NCBI RefSeq assembly: GCF_026343955.1
Contig: NZ_JAPKNI010000002.1
Coordinates: 248,001-312,000, forward strand
DNA length: 64,000 nucleotides
Source: Kaistia defluvii
Lineage (GTDB): Bacteria; Pseudomonadota; Alphaproteobacteria; Rhizobiales; Kaistiaceae
Direction of reading: 5' to 3'
Positions 51,300 to 58,061 of this stretch are shown piece by piece; positions within the stretch are counted from its first letter, which is position 1; every line of letters starts with the position of its first letter. The translations under genes were made by a program, and so were the position numbers. The notes beneath the pieces are model-generated. The model made no database searches. It was not told the DNA's origin and saw nothing but the letters and a program-made list of their open reading frames with translations.

Positions 51300-52522
51300 C
51301 CCTTCGCTCCCTCGCTGTCGCCTTCGCGCTTGGCTTCCACCGGGGTCACGGCATCGCCGTCCCGTACGAACGTGCCGGCGCGCAGCACCACGGCGTCGCC
51401 CACCGAAATGCCTTCGACGACCTCGACCAGTCCCTTGCCGGAAATGCCGGTCTTGATCGGCCGCGTCTGGATCTTGCCGTCGACGACGACCTGCGCGGTC
51501 GCTTCACCGGCCGTGGTGACGACGGCGGAGACGGGGATCGTCACGCCTTCCCGGCGGGCGAGTTCGACCGTGCCGCGCGCAAAGGCGCCGGCATTGACCT
51601 TGATGCCGGCCGGCAGCGCGACGCGCAGGCGGCCAAGCCGGCTCGCATTGTCGATGCGCGGAGCGACGAGGCGCACCGTGCCGGGAATGCCTTCCGGCAC
51701 GCCCTGGACGGTGACCAGGACCGGCTGGCCGACCGCGATCTGCGCCAGTTCGGCTTCCGGCACCTGCGCTTCCAGCTCGATGGCGCCATCCTCGGCCAGG
51801 CGGAACAGCGGTTCGCCGCCGCCGGAGACGATCGCGCCGATGCGGGCCGAGCGCGACAACACGAGCCCATCGGTCGGCGCCTTGATCTCGGTCTTGGCGA
51901 CGCGCAGTTCCAATTCGCGGCGTTGCGCCTCGGTCAGAGTCTTGTCGGCCTCGGCAAGCGCCAGGCCCTGGGCGGCGGCGTCGCGGCGGGCGGCGGCCGT
52001 CTTGGCGGTCGATTCCCGCAGGTCGAGCGTGTCCTGGGCGACGATGCCCTTGGTCTTCAGCGACTGGCCGCGATCGAAGGAAGCGTTGGCCTGCGCCTCG
52101 ATGGCGGTCGCCTCGGCGATCTGGCTCTTGGCCTGGGCGATCGCCGCGTCGTTGCGGGCGAGGGACGAGGCGTTCTGCGCAAGCTGGACATCCAGCATGT
52201 CGGTCGAAAGCCGCGCCAGAACCTGGCCGGCCTTGACGTGGTCGCCTTCCTCGGCCGAAAGCTCGGTCAGCCGGTAGCCGTCGAGATCGACGCCGACCAG
52301 CACTTCCTCGCGCGGCACCAGCGATCCGATGACGATGGCGGTCTGCACGACCTCCTTGCGCGCCGCGGGAATGACGGTGATCGCCGGCGGCTTGGGGGCT
52401 TCCGTGGACGGCCTGGGCTCGTTGGCCGACGCCGGGAACATCGAGTCCGGCAGGGCGAGCGCCCCGGCGGCGATGGCGGCGACGAAGGCGGCCGAAGCCG
52501 CGAGACGGGTCATACGCTTCAT
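51296..52522 (-). CDS. RND efflux periplasmic adaptor (membrane fusion protein)
   Basis: This is a 408-residue adaptor linking the RND pump to an outer-membrane channel. The N-terminal signal (LAASAAFVAAIAAGALAL) is followed by a lipoyl-like half (VLVGVDLDGYRLTELSAEEG, DHVKAGQVLARL), an alpha-helical hairpin (residues ~105-185, Ala/Gln-rich), the second lipoyl half (KTEIKAPTDGLVLSRSARIG) and beta-barrel domains. No outer-membrane factor is encoded nearby, so a shared TolC-type channel is expected. Confidence 0.94.
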   Translation of the reverse strand: MKRMTRLAASAAFVAAIAAGALALPDSMFPASANEPRPSTEAPKPPAITVIPAARKEVVQTAIVIGSLVPREEVLVGVDLDGYRLTELSAEEGDHVKAGQVLARLSTDMLDVQLAQNASSLARNDAAIAQAKSQIAEATAIEAQANASFDRGQSLKTKGIVAQDTLDLRESTAKTAAARRDAAAQGLALAEADKTLTEAQRRELELRVAKTEIKAPTDGLVLSRSARIGAIVSGGGEPLFRLAEDGAIELEAQVPEAELAQIAVGQPVLVTVQGVPEGIPGTVRLVAPRIDNASRLGRLRVALPAGIKVNAGAFARGTVELARREGVTIPVSAVVTTAGEATAQVVVDGKIQTRPIKTGISGKGLVEVVEGISVGDAVVLRAGTFVRDGDAVTPVEAKREGDSEGAKG

Positions 52523-52594
52523 ATTCGTTCGGCCGCCTCAAGCGGCCCCTCTGGTCAGGTTGGCGCGGGCGGTCTCACGCCGCCGTCATGCCGC

Positions 52595-53230
52595 TCAGGC
52601 TTTCATTCCCAAAACACCGGCGACGAGCCGCCGCAGCAGCGGCTCGACCCGGGCAAGCGATAGGTCGGGGTCGTTGATCTGGCGCAGCGCAATGCCGTCG
52701 ACGGCGGCCTGCAGCATGCTGATCGTTGCATCGAGATCGGCGTTCGGCGGCATTTCGCCCGTCTCGATCGCCTCGAGGAAAACTTCGCGCATGATGTCGC
52801 GCACGCTGTCGTCGATCTGGGCAAAGCGCTTGCCGATCTCGGAATTGCGCAGGCTTTCCGCGCTGATTTCCGCCATCAACTCGCAGGCGCCGGGATCGCG
52901 CATATAGGCGAAATAGCCCATGGCGCAGCTCATCATCCGATCCAGCAGCGGCCCGGTTCCGCGCATCGTCTCGATCAGTTCGGCCGCGCCGCAGCGTTCC
53001 TCCTGGGCGATGGCCTCGATGATCGCTTCCTTGGAAGGGAAATAGCGATAGAGGCCGCCGGGGCTCATCTTGGCTTCGAGGCAGATCTCCTGCATTGAGG
53101 CGCCGCGAAACCCGGAGCGGGCAAAGCAGGTGCGGGCCGCGTCGAGGATCTGCGTGCGTCGGGCATCCTGCGCGCTTTCGCGCGGCGAGAGGTCGGTGAC
53201 TTCAGGTTGCGCGAGCTGGGTCATTGGCAT
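52595..53230 (-). CDS. TetR-family transcriptional regulator
   Basis: This is a 211-residue regulator (ATG at 53230; ATG at 53224 also possible). The N-terminal HTH reads ILDAARTCFARSGFRGASMQ and AKMSPGGLYRYFPSKEAII. The C-terminal ligand-binding part is variable. It is the first gene of the same-strand tetR-adaptor-pump array, with 72 bases to the adaptor, so it probably represses its own operon. A palindrome sits just upstream of its start. Confidence 0.92.
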   Translation of the reverse strand: MPMTQLAQPEVTDLSPRESAQDARRTQILDAARTCFARSGFRGASMQEICLEAKMSPGGLYRYFPSKEAIIEAIAQEERCGAAELIETMRGTGPLLDRMMSCAMGYFAYMRDPGACELMAEISAESLRNSEIGKRFAQIDDSVRDIMREVFLEAIETGEMPPNADLDATISMLQAAVDGIALRQINDPDLSLARVEPLLRRLVAGVLGMKA

Positions 53231-53242
53231 CCGGACTTACTT

Positions 53243-53258
53243 GCGAATGAATGTTCGC
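53243..53258. promoter_or_regulatory. Candidate TetR operator
   Basis: GCGAA-tgaatg-TTCGC is a perfect 5-bp inverted repeat with a 6-base centre, 13 bases before the regulator start. Size and position fit autorepression of the efflux operon. Confidence 0.6.
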
Positions 53259-53511
53259 TCGCAGCAGATGCTGTCGCCATGCCGCTAAGTCAAGATGGGG
53301 CTGGAAGCGCCGCTGTCGAATCTTCGTCCGGCCCGCCAATCTGCGGCAAATCCGTCACAACTCGCCCGGCGCTGCCGCGCTGGATGGAGAGATTGGGAGT
53401 GAAGAGGGCGCCTGCAAGGGCGCCGATCGCGGTGAGTCGTCCCGCCGGCGACTTTTTCGGTTGCGTCGGAAGCACGGTGCTCCGTCCGCGCAAGGCCGGG
53501 TGCAAGCCAAT

Positions 53512-53546
53512 AAAAAACCTCCGCCCCGCTGCGGGGCCGGAGGTTT
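53512..53546 (-). terminator. Rho-independent terminator of the SDR gene
   Basis: On the minus strand a long GC stem (AACCTCCGGCCCCG / CGGGGCGGAGGTT) is followed by a run of six T residues (A residues at 53512-53517). It lies 19 bases after the SDR stop. The rest of the 53259-53511 gap shows no gene. Confidence 0.88.
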
Positions 53547-53564
53547 GCTGGGAAAGCGCGATGA

Positions 53565-54314
53565 TCAGTAGGTAGCGCGGCCGCCCGAAAGATCGAACAC
53601 GGCGCCGGTGGTGAAGGAGCATTCCTCGCTGGCGAGCCAGGTCAGGATGGCGGCGGCTTCCTCGACCGTGCCGAAGCGGCCCATCGGGATCTTCGACAGC
53701 ATGTAGTCGATATGCGCCTGGCTCACCTGCTTGAGGATGGGCGTGTCGATCGTCGCCGGCGTGATGGCGTTGACCGTGATGTTGTCCTTGGCCAGTTCCT
53801 TGCCGAGCGACTTGGTGAAGCCGATGACCGCGGCCTTGGCGGCCGAATAGGCCGATGCCGTCGGATTGCCTTCCTTGCCGGCGATCGAGGCGACATTGAC
53901 GATGCGGCCGTAGCCGTTTTTCTTCATCAGCGGCGCGACGAAGCGGTTGCAATAGAACAGGCCGTGGACGTTGATCTCGAACACGCGCTGCCATTCCTCG
54001 ATCGGATAATCGACGACGAGCGCGTTCTTGCCGGCGATGCCGGCCGAACAGATCAGGATGTCGATCTTGCCGAGATGGCTTTCGGCGGTCTTGGCGGCGG
54101 CTTCGACCTGTTCCGGCTTGGAAATATCGAGCTGCACGCCATGCGCCTTCGGGCCCAGTGCGGCCTTGGCGGCGTCGATTCGGGCTGCGTCCACGTCCCA
54201 GATACAGACTGTTCCGCCCTCGGAGACAATGCGCTCGGCGGTCTTGAACCCGATTCCCGAAGCGCCGCCCGTCACGATCGCTCCCCGACCGGAAAAACGC
54301 TTGATATCTGCCAT
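53565..54314 (-). CDS. Short-chain dehydrogenase/reductase (SDR)
   Basis: This is a 249-residue classical SDR from the ATG at 54314. It shows the NAD(P) motif TGGASGIG, the ICSAGIAG segment, catalytic Ser in NVASIAG, YxxxK as YSAAK, and the C-terminal GAVFDLSGG. It is close to FabG/sugar-dehydrogenase types; an Asp after the second strand (CIWDVDAARID) suggests NAD preference. Substrate unknown. Divergent from ribB and ended by a strong terminator, so it is monocistronic. Confidence 0.9.
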   Translation of the reverse strand: MADIKRFSGRGAIVTGGASGIGFKTAERIVSEGGTVCIWDVDAARIDAAKAALGPKAHGVQLDISKPEQVEAAAKTAESHLGKIDILICSAGIAGKNALVVDYPIEEWQRVFEINVHGLFYCNRFVAPLMKKNGYGRIVNVASIAGKEGNPTASAYSAAKAAVIGFTKSLGKELAKDNITVNAITPATIDTPILKQVSQAHIDYMLSKIPMGRFGTVEEAAAILTWLASEECSFTTGAVFDLSGGRATY

Positions 54315-54480
54315 TCGTCTATTCTTCCTCTGTCCGCGTCCGAACAACGCCGCCTCTACGGTGGCGATACTGGTAAGGCCCATATGGTCATCAGACAACC
54401 CGTTTTGCGCGCTTGCGGAGTGGCACTCCGTGGTTGATTGCTTATAAGGACAGGATCTTTTCCGCTCACGGACATGGTTC

Positions 54481-55584
54481 ATGGCCCTCAATACGATTGA
54501 AGAAGCCGTCGCCGCGATCGCTGCCGGCGAACTGGTTGTCGTCGTCGACGATACGGATCGCGAGAACGAGGGCGACCTGATCATGGCCGCGTCGAAGGCA
54601 ACGGCCGAGAAGGTCGCCTTCATGATCCGGCATACCAGCGGCATCATCTGCGTTCCCGTCCATGCCGATCGCGCCGAGGCGCTGCATCTGCCGCCGATGG
54701 TCGCCAACAACCGCGATCCGATGCGCACTGCTTTCACCGTCACGGTCGATTACAAGGTGGGCCTCACCACCGGAATTTCCGCCGAGGAGCGCGCCAACAC
54801 GATCCAGGCGCTTGCCAACGACAATTGCACCGCATCGGACTTCCTCCGTCCCGGCCATATCTTCCCGTTGATCTCGCGCGAGGGTGGCGTGCTGATCCGT
54901 TCCGGCCATACCGAGGCGGCGACCGACCTGTCGCGCCTGGCCGGGCTGGAGCCGGCCGGCGTGCTGGCCGAGGTCGTCAATGACGATGGCACCGTCAAGC
55001 GCCTGCCGGAATTGCTGGAGTTCGCCAGGGAGCATGGTCTGAAGATCGTCTCGATCGAGGATCTGATCGCCTATCGGGCCCGCACGGAAAACTTCGTCAA
55101 GGTCGTCGACAGTTTCCAGGTTCCGGTCGGCGGGCGCACCGCGACGGCCTTCGTGTACGAGACCCCTTTCGATCCGCTGCAGCATCTGGCTATCGTCTTC
55201 GGCGACGTCGCCGAGCAGGCCGACGTGCTGGTTCGCATCCATCGTGCCAATCCGATCTCCGACCTGATCTCGCGCGGCCCGGACTCCAAGGGCTGGCTCG
55301 AAACGACCTTGCGCAAGGTTGGCGCCGCCGATCGCGGTGTCTTCGTGCTGATCCGCGATCCCGCGGTGGTGCGTCCGGATGGCTCGGCCGCCGGCGATGG
55401 CGAGGAGCGCCATATGTCGGCCCGGCAGCGCAAGGAGCGCTGGCGCGAGATCGGCGTCGGCGCTCAGATCCTGCGGGATCTCAAGGTCCGTTCGATCCGC
55501 CTGCTGTCGTCGCAGGAGCGCCAATATGTCGGCCTGCAGGGGTTCGGCATCGCCATTACCGGCCGCGAGCATTCGGATGAGTGA
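54481..55584 (+). CDS. ribB: 3,4-dihydroxy-2-butanone-4-phosphate synthase with degenerate GTP cyclohydrolase II-like domain
   Basis: This is a 367-residue protein. Residues 1-~205 are a complete DHBP synthase (VVDDTDRENEGDLIMAA, TASDFLRPGHIFPL, RSGHTEAATDL), making the four-carbon precursor of riboflavin from ribulose 5-phosphate. The C-terminal ~160 residues resemble GTP cyclohydrolase II (RIHRANPISDLISRG, ERQYVGLQGFGIAITG), but the zinc-binding Cys cluster and the usual catalytic motif are absent, so it is unlikely to hydrolyse GTP. Such RibB-X fusions are common in alphaproteobacteria. No RFN (FMN riboswitch) motif is apparent in the 166-base upstream gap. Confidence 0.9.
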   Translation: MALNTIEEAVAAIAAGELVVVVDDTDRENEGDLIMAASKATAEKVAFMIRHTSGIICVPVHADRAEALHLPPMVANNRDPMRTAFTVTVDYKVGLTTGISAEERANTIQALANDNCTASDFLRPGHIFPLISREGGVLIRSGHTEAATDLSRLAGLEPAGVLAEVVNDDGTVKRLPELLEFAREHGLKIVSIEDLIAYRARTENFVKVVDSFQVPVGGRTATAFVYETPFDPLQHLAIVFGDVAEQADVLVRIHRANPISDLISRGPDSKGWLETTLRKVGAADRGVFVLIRDPAVVRPDGSAAGDGEERHMSARQRKERWREIGVGAQILRDLKVRSIRLLSSQERQYVGLQGFGIAITGREHSDE

Positions 55585-55621
55585 TTTCCTGGCCCGGAAG
55601 GCATAGCGGGTTTTCGCGGAG

Positions 55622-55646
55622 GGAACCGCATCGCTCATTCTGCATT
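55622..55646 (+). promoter_or_regulatory. Predicted EcfG-type promoter for the DUF1328 gene
   Basis: GGAAC at 55622-55626, 16 bases, CATT at 55643-55646; 46 bases before the ATG at 55693. It separates expression of this small gene from ribB. Confidence 0.72.
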
Positions 55647-55692
55647 GGATGCTTGAGCGGCCTGAAGCCGCGTGCACCCATGGAGAATTTTG

Positions 55693-55857
55693 ATGCTGAG
55701 CTGGGCGATTTTCTTTCTCGTAGTCGCGCTTGTCGCTGCCGTTCTTGGTTTCGGCGGCATCGCTGGTACCGCCATTGGCATCGCGAAGATCATCTTTGTG
55801 GTCGCGATCGTTCTGTTCCTGATCTCCGGTGTCATGCACCTGATGCGTCGGGCCTGA
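55693..55857 (+). CDS. DUF1328 small membrane protein (YtjA family)
   Basis: This is a 54-residue protein with two membrane helices ([20 protein letters not shown] and [20 protein letters not shown]) and the terminal HLMRRA. It matches the DUF1328/YtjA family, whose members are often stress induced. Start at 55693 with GGAGA upstream; an in-frame ATG at 55672 would add seven polar residues. Its promoter is of EcfG type, and it faces ecfG across a bidirectional terminator. Confidence 0.9.
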   Translation: MLSWAIFFLVVALVAAVLGFGGIAGTAIGIAKIIFVVAIVLFLISGVMHLMRRA

Positions 55858-55880
55858 ACGCTCGAAGGCGACGTCACAAA

Positions 55881-55909
55881 AAACCCCGCGATCTCGGATC
55901 GCGGGGTTT
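55881..55909. terminator. Bidirectional terminator between DUF1328 gene and ecfG
   Basis: A perfect 13-bp stem (AAACCCCGCGATC / GATCGCGGGGTTT) with a 3-base loop is flanked by A-run and T-run, so it functions for both converging genes. Confidence 0.93.
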
Positions 55910-55934
55910 TTTTGTTGGGCTATCGGGGAGCGGT

Positions 55935-56480
55935 TCAGCCGGCGCGCAGAGCCATTGCCTGTTCGATCTCGTCGGCGGAGCGCTTGGCCGTTTCGGCCGG
56001 CGGCAGGGGAACGCCGCCGCTCATGATCTCCTCCAGCCGGGCGCGGGCGCGGGAGACGCGGCTCTTCACCGTGCCGACCTTCACGTCGCAGATCTCGGCC
56101 GCTTCTTCGTAGGAGAAGCCGCTGGCGCCGATCAGGACGAGCGCTTCGCGCTGTTCGTCGGGCAGGAGCTGCATGGCGCGCAGGAAGTCGTCCAGTTCCA
56201 GATGGCCGTGCTGGGCTCCGATATCGGACAGACGGGCGGCGTGCGTGCCTTCCGCGTCCTCGACCTCGCGCCGACGTTTACGGCCTTCCGAATAGTACTG
56301 ATTGCGCAGGATCGTCACCAGCCAGGCGTGCAGGTTCGTGCCGACCTGGAACTTGTCCTTGTTGGCAAGGGCGCGCATGACGGTTTCCTGCACGAGGTCG
56401 TCAGCGCGATCGCGATTGCCGCTGATCGAGCGAGCGAAGGCGCGAAGCATGGGCAGTGCGTCGACCAGTTCATTCTTCAT
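55935..56480 (-). CDS. ecfG: General stress response ECF sigma factor EcfG
   Basis: This is a 181-residue sigma factor of the EcfG (RpoE2/SigT) group. Region 2 reads ARSISGNRDRADDLVQETVM and LVTILRNQYYSEGRKRRRE; region 4 reads LPDEQREALVLIGASGFSYE and EICDVKVGTVKSRVSRARAR. It directs RNA polymerase to GGAAC-N16-CGTT promoters. It is kept inactive by NepR, encoded 57 bases upstream in the same operon, and released when phosphorylated PhyR binds NepR. Confidence 0.96.
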   Translation of the reverse strand: MKNELVDALPMLRAFARSISGNRDRADDLVQETVMRALANKDKFQVGTNLHAWLVTILRNQYYSEGRKRRREVEDAEGTHAARLSDIGAQHGHLELDDFLRAMQLLPDEQREALVLIGASGFSYEEAAEICDVKVGTVKSRVSRARARLEEIMSGGVPLPPAETAKRSADEIEQAMALRAG

Positions 56481-56537
56481 GTCTGTCTCCGTGGCAATCC
56501 ATGCCTTGGGGCAGTTTCAGGATATGCGGCAGTCGTC

Positions 56538-56762
56538 TCACGGGGTGCCCTTGGGTGGTGGCGGCGGCTCGGACTTCACGGGCTCGTCGTCGATCCTGTC
56601 GAGAAGGGACATGATGTCGTCGGGGAGAGGTTCGCTCAACGAATTGTCGAAGACACGGCGCAACTGCCGGCCGATCCAGTCCTCTTTTTCGCCCTGGCTG
56701 TTGGCCGAAGGGGGCGCGGAGCGAAACTCGGCGCTTTTCGCGTTGCTATCGTTGTTGTCCAC
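56538..56762 (-). CDS. nepR: Anti-sigma factor NepR
   Basis: This is a small protein of 74 residues if it starts at the GTG 56762 (AGGACAAG upstream); the frame is open further to 56843. The conserved core is WIGRQLRRVFDNSLSEPLPD followed by DIMSLLDRID, the two helices that clamp the sigma factor or PhyR. The tail is Pro-rich. It forms an operon with ecfG and is divergent from phyR. Confidence 0.92.
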   Translation of the reverse strand: MDNNDSNAKSAEFRSAPPSANSQGEKEDWIGRQLRRVFDNSLSEPLPDDIMSLLDRIDDEPVKSEPPPPPKGTP

Positions 56763-56828
56763 GTTTCTTGTCCTGGCTGTGCCCAATTTGCGCTCCGTTG
56801 GTGAGTGCGGTGCGTCTCTGTCGGTGCC

Positions 56829-56853
56829 AATGCGGCACCCCAAAAAAGGTTCC
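56829..56853 (-). promoter_or_regulatory. Predicted EcfG-type promoter for nepR-ecfG
   Basis: On the minus strand GGAAC (56853-56849), 16 bases, CATT (56832-56829), 67 bases before the nepR GTG. This implies autoregulation of ecfG. Confidence 0.75.
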
Positions 56854-56862
56854 TGAATTTTT

Positions 56863-56887
56863 GGAACCGAATCGAACCGACTGCGTT
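56863..56887 (+). promoter_or_regulatory. Predicted EcfG-type promoter for phyR
   Basis: GGAAC (56863-56867), 16 bases, CGTT (56884-56887), 36 bases before the phyR ATG. It lies back to back with the nepR promoter, only nine bases between their -35 blocks. Confidence 0.82.
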
Positions 56888-56923
56888 CTCTCGTCTGGAA
56901 CGATCCTTTTGAAGGGGGAATAG

Positions 56924-57727
56924 ATGCCCGAAAGTCTGTCGCAGGCGCTTGCGCCGCATCTGCCGTTTCTGCGGCGCTACGCGCGCGCCCTGACCGGCGG
57001 CCAGATCAGCGGCGATGCTTATGTCCGGGCTTGCCTGCTCGCGATTGTGAACGCGCCCGCGATCATCGATCGCTCGGTCCATCCCAAGATTGCTCTCTAT
57101 CGCCTGTTCCACGCCATCTGGTCGGGAACGCAGCTTGGTAGCGACGTTGTCATCGACGGCCTGAGCCGCCAGGAGACGACGGCGCAGCAGCGTCTTGCCG
57201 CCATGACGCCGGAAAGCCGGCAGGCCCTCCTTCTGACCACGATGGAAGGTTTTTCCGACGAGGACGCCGCCGCCGTCATGGGCATTCCGGCCGAGCGAGT
57301 CCAGCCGCTGCTGAGCGACGCGCTCGCGGAGATCGATCGCCAGACCCGCACGCGGGTGCTGATCATCGAGGACGAGCCGCTGATCGCGATGGATCTCACC
57401 GGCATCGTTCAGGAACTGGGTCACGAGGTCGCCGCCGTGGCGCGCACTCGCACCGATGCGGTCGAGGCTGCCGCGCGCGAGCAGCCCGGTCTGGTGCTGG
57501 CCGACATCCAGCTTGCCGACGGCTCCTCCGGCATCGATGCCGTGAAGGACATCCTCTCCGGTTTCACGCTTCCCGTTATCTTCATCACGGCGTTCCCCCA
57601 GCGTCTGCTGACGGGCGAACGCCCGGAGCCGACCTTCCTGTTGACCAAGCCTTTCGATCCCCGCACCGTCAAGGCGGCGATCAGCCAGGCTCTGTTCTTC
57701 AACTCGACAGCGTCGGTGGCAGCCTGA
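56924..57727 (+). CDS. phyR: PhyR, response regulator with sigma-like domain
   Basis: This is a 267-residue master regulator of the alphaproteobacterial stress response. Residues 1-~135 mimic an ECF sigma factor (LAPHLPFLRRYARALTGGQ, TMEGFSDEDAAAVMGIPAER), binding NepR. Residues ~143-260 are the receiver, with Glu149/Asp150, phosphoacceptor Asp194 (VLADIQLADG) and Lys242 (LLTKPFD). Phosphorylation exposes the sigma mimic, sequesters NepR and frees EcfG. GGGGGA precedes the ATG. Confidence 0.97.
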   Translation: MPESLSQALAPHLPFLRRYARALTGGQISGDAYVRACLLAIVNAPAIIDRSVHPKIALYRLFHAIWSGTQLGSDVVIDGLSRQETTAQQRLAAMTPESRQALLLTTMEGFSDEDAAAVMGIPAERVQPLLSDALAEIDRQTRTRVLIIEDEPLIAMDLTGIVQELGHEVAAVARTRTDAVEAAAREQPGLVLADIQLADGSSGIDAVKDILSGFTLPVIFITAFPQRLLTGERPEPTFLLTKPFDPRTVKAAISQALFFNSTASVAA

Positions 57728-57735
57728 GGCGAGAG

Positions 57736-57756
57736 GGCCCGGCGTCAAGCCGGGCC
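57736..57756. terminator. Hairpin terminator between phyR and csbD
   Basis: GGCCCGGC / GCCGGGCC is a perfect 8-bp stem with a 5-base loop between convergent genes. There is no clear U-run on either strand, so efficiency is uncertain. Confidence 0.6.
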
Positions 57757-57766
57757 TCCCCCCGCA

Positions 57767-57967
57767 TCATGACAGCCGCTTCATCCATTCATCGACTTCG
57801 GCCTCTGCCTTTTCGCGCGCGATGCCGTAGCGCTCCTGAAGCCGGCCGGCCAATTCCTCGCGTTTGCCGGCCGCCACGGTGAGGTCGTCATCAGTGAGCT
57901 TTCCCCACTGCTGGCGGGCCAAGCCCTTGAACTGCTTCCAATTGCCTTGGACTGCGTCCCGGTTCAT
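57767..57967 (-). CDS. CsbD-family stress protein
   Basis: This is a 66-residue hydrophilic helical protein from the ATG at 57967 (GAGGAGA upstream). It starts MNRDAVQGNWKQFKGLARQQ and has WGKLTDDDLTVAAGKREELA, the CsbD signature. CsbD-like proteins are among the most strongly induced general stress genes in many bacteria; molecular function unknown. An EcfG-type promoter precedes it. Confidence 0.93.
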   Translation of the reverse strand: MNRDAVQGNWKQFKGLARQQWGKLTDDDLTVAAGKREELAGRLQERYGIAREKAEAEVDEWMKRLS

Positions 57968-58004
57968 TGTCCGTCTCCTCTTTCGGGTGGAGTAGTGGAA
58001 GGTC

Positions 58005-58029
58005 AATGGCCGGTCGGCCGGATCGTTCC
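58005..58029 (-). promoter_or_regulatory. Predicted EcfG-type promoter for csbD
   Basis: On the minus strand GGAAC (58029-58025), 16 bases, CATT (58008-58005), 38 bases before the csbD start. Confidence 0.75.
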
Positions 58030-58061
58030 CGCATTTACGCAGCGCGAAGAAGGACCATTCC

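Noticed and set aside
47943-52277. 1444-codon open frame on the plus strand
   Set aside because: Antisense to the RND pump and adaptor genes; His/Arg/Asp/Gly-rich shadow with no recognisable fold.
54315-54480. FMN riboswitch before ribB
   Set aside because: None of the conserved RFN sequence blocks is visible, and the gap is short.
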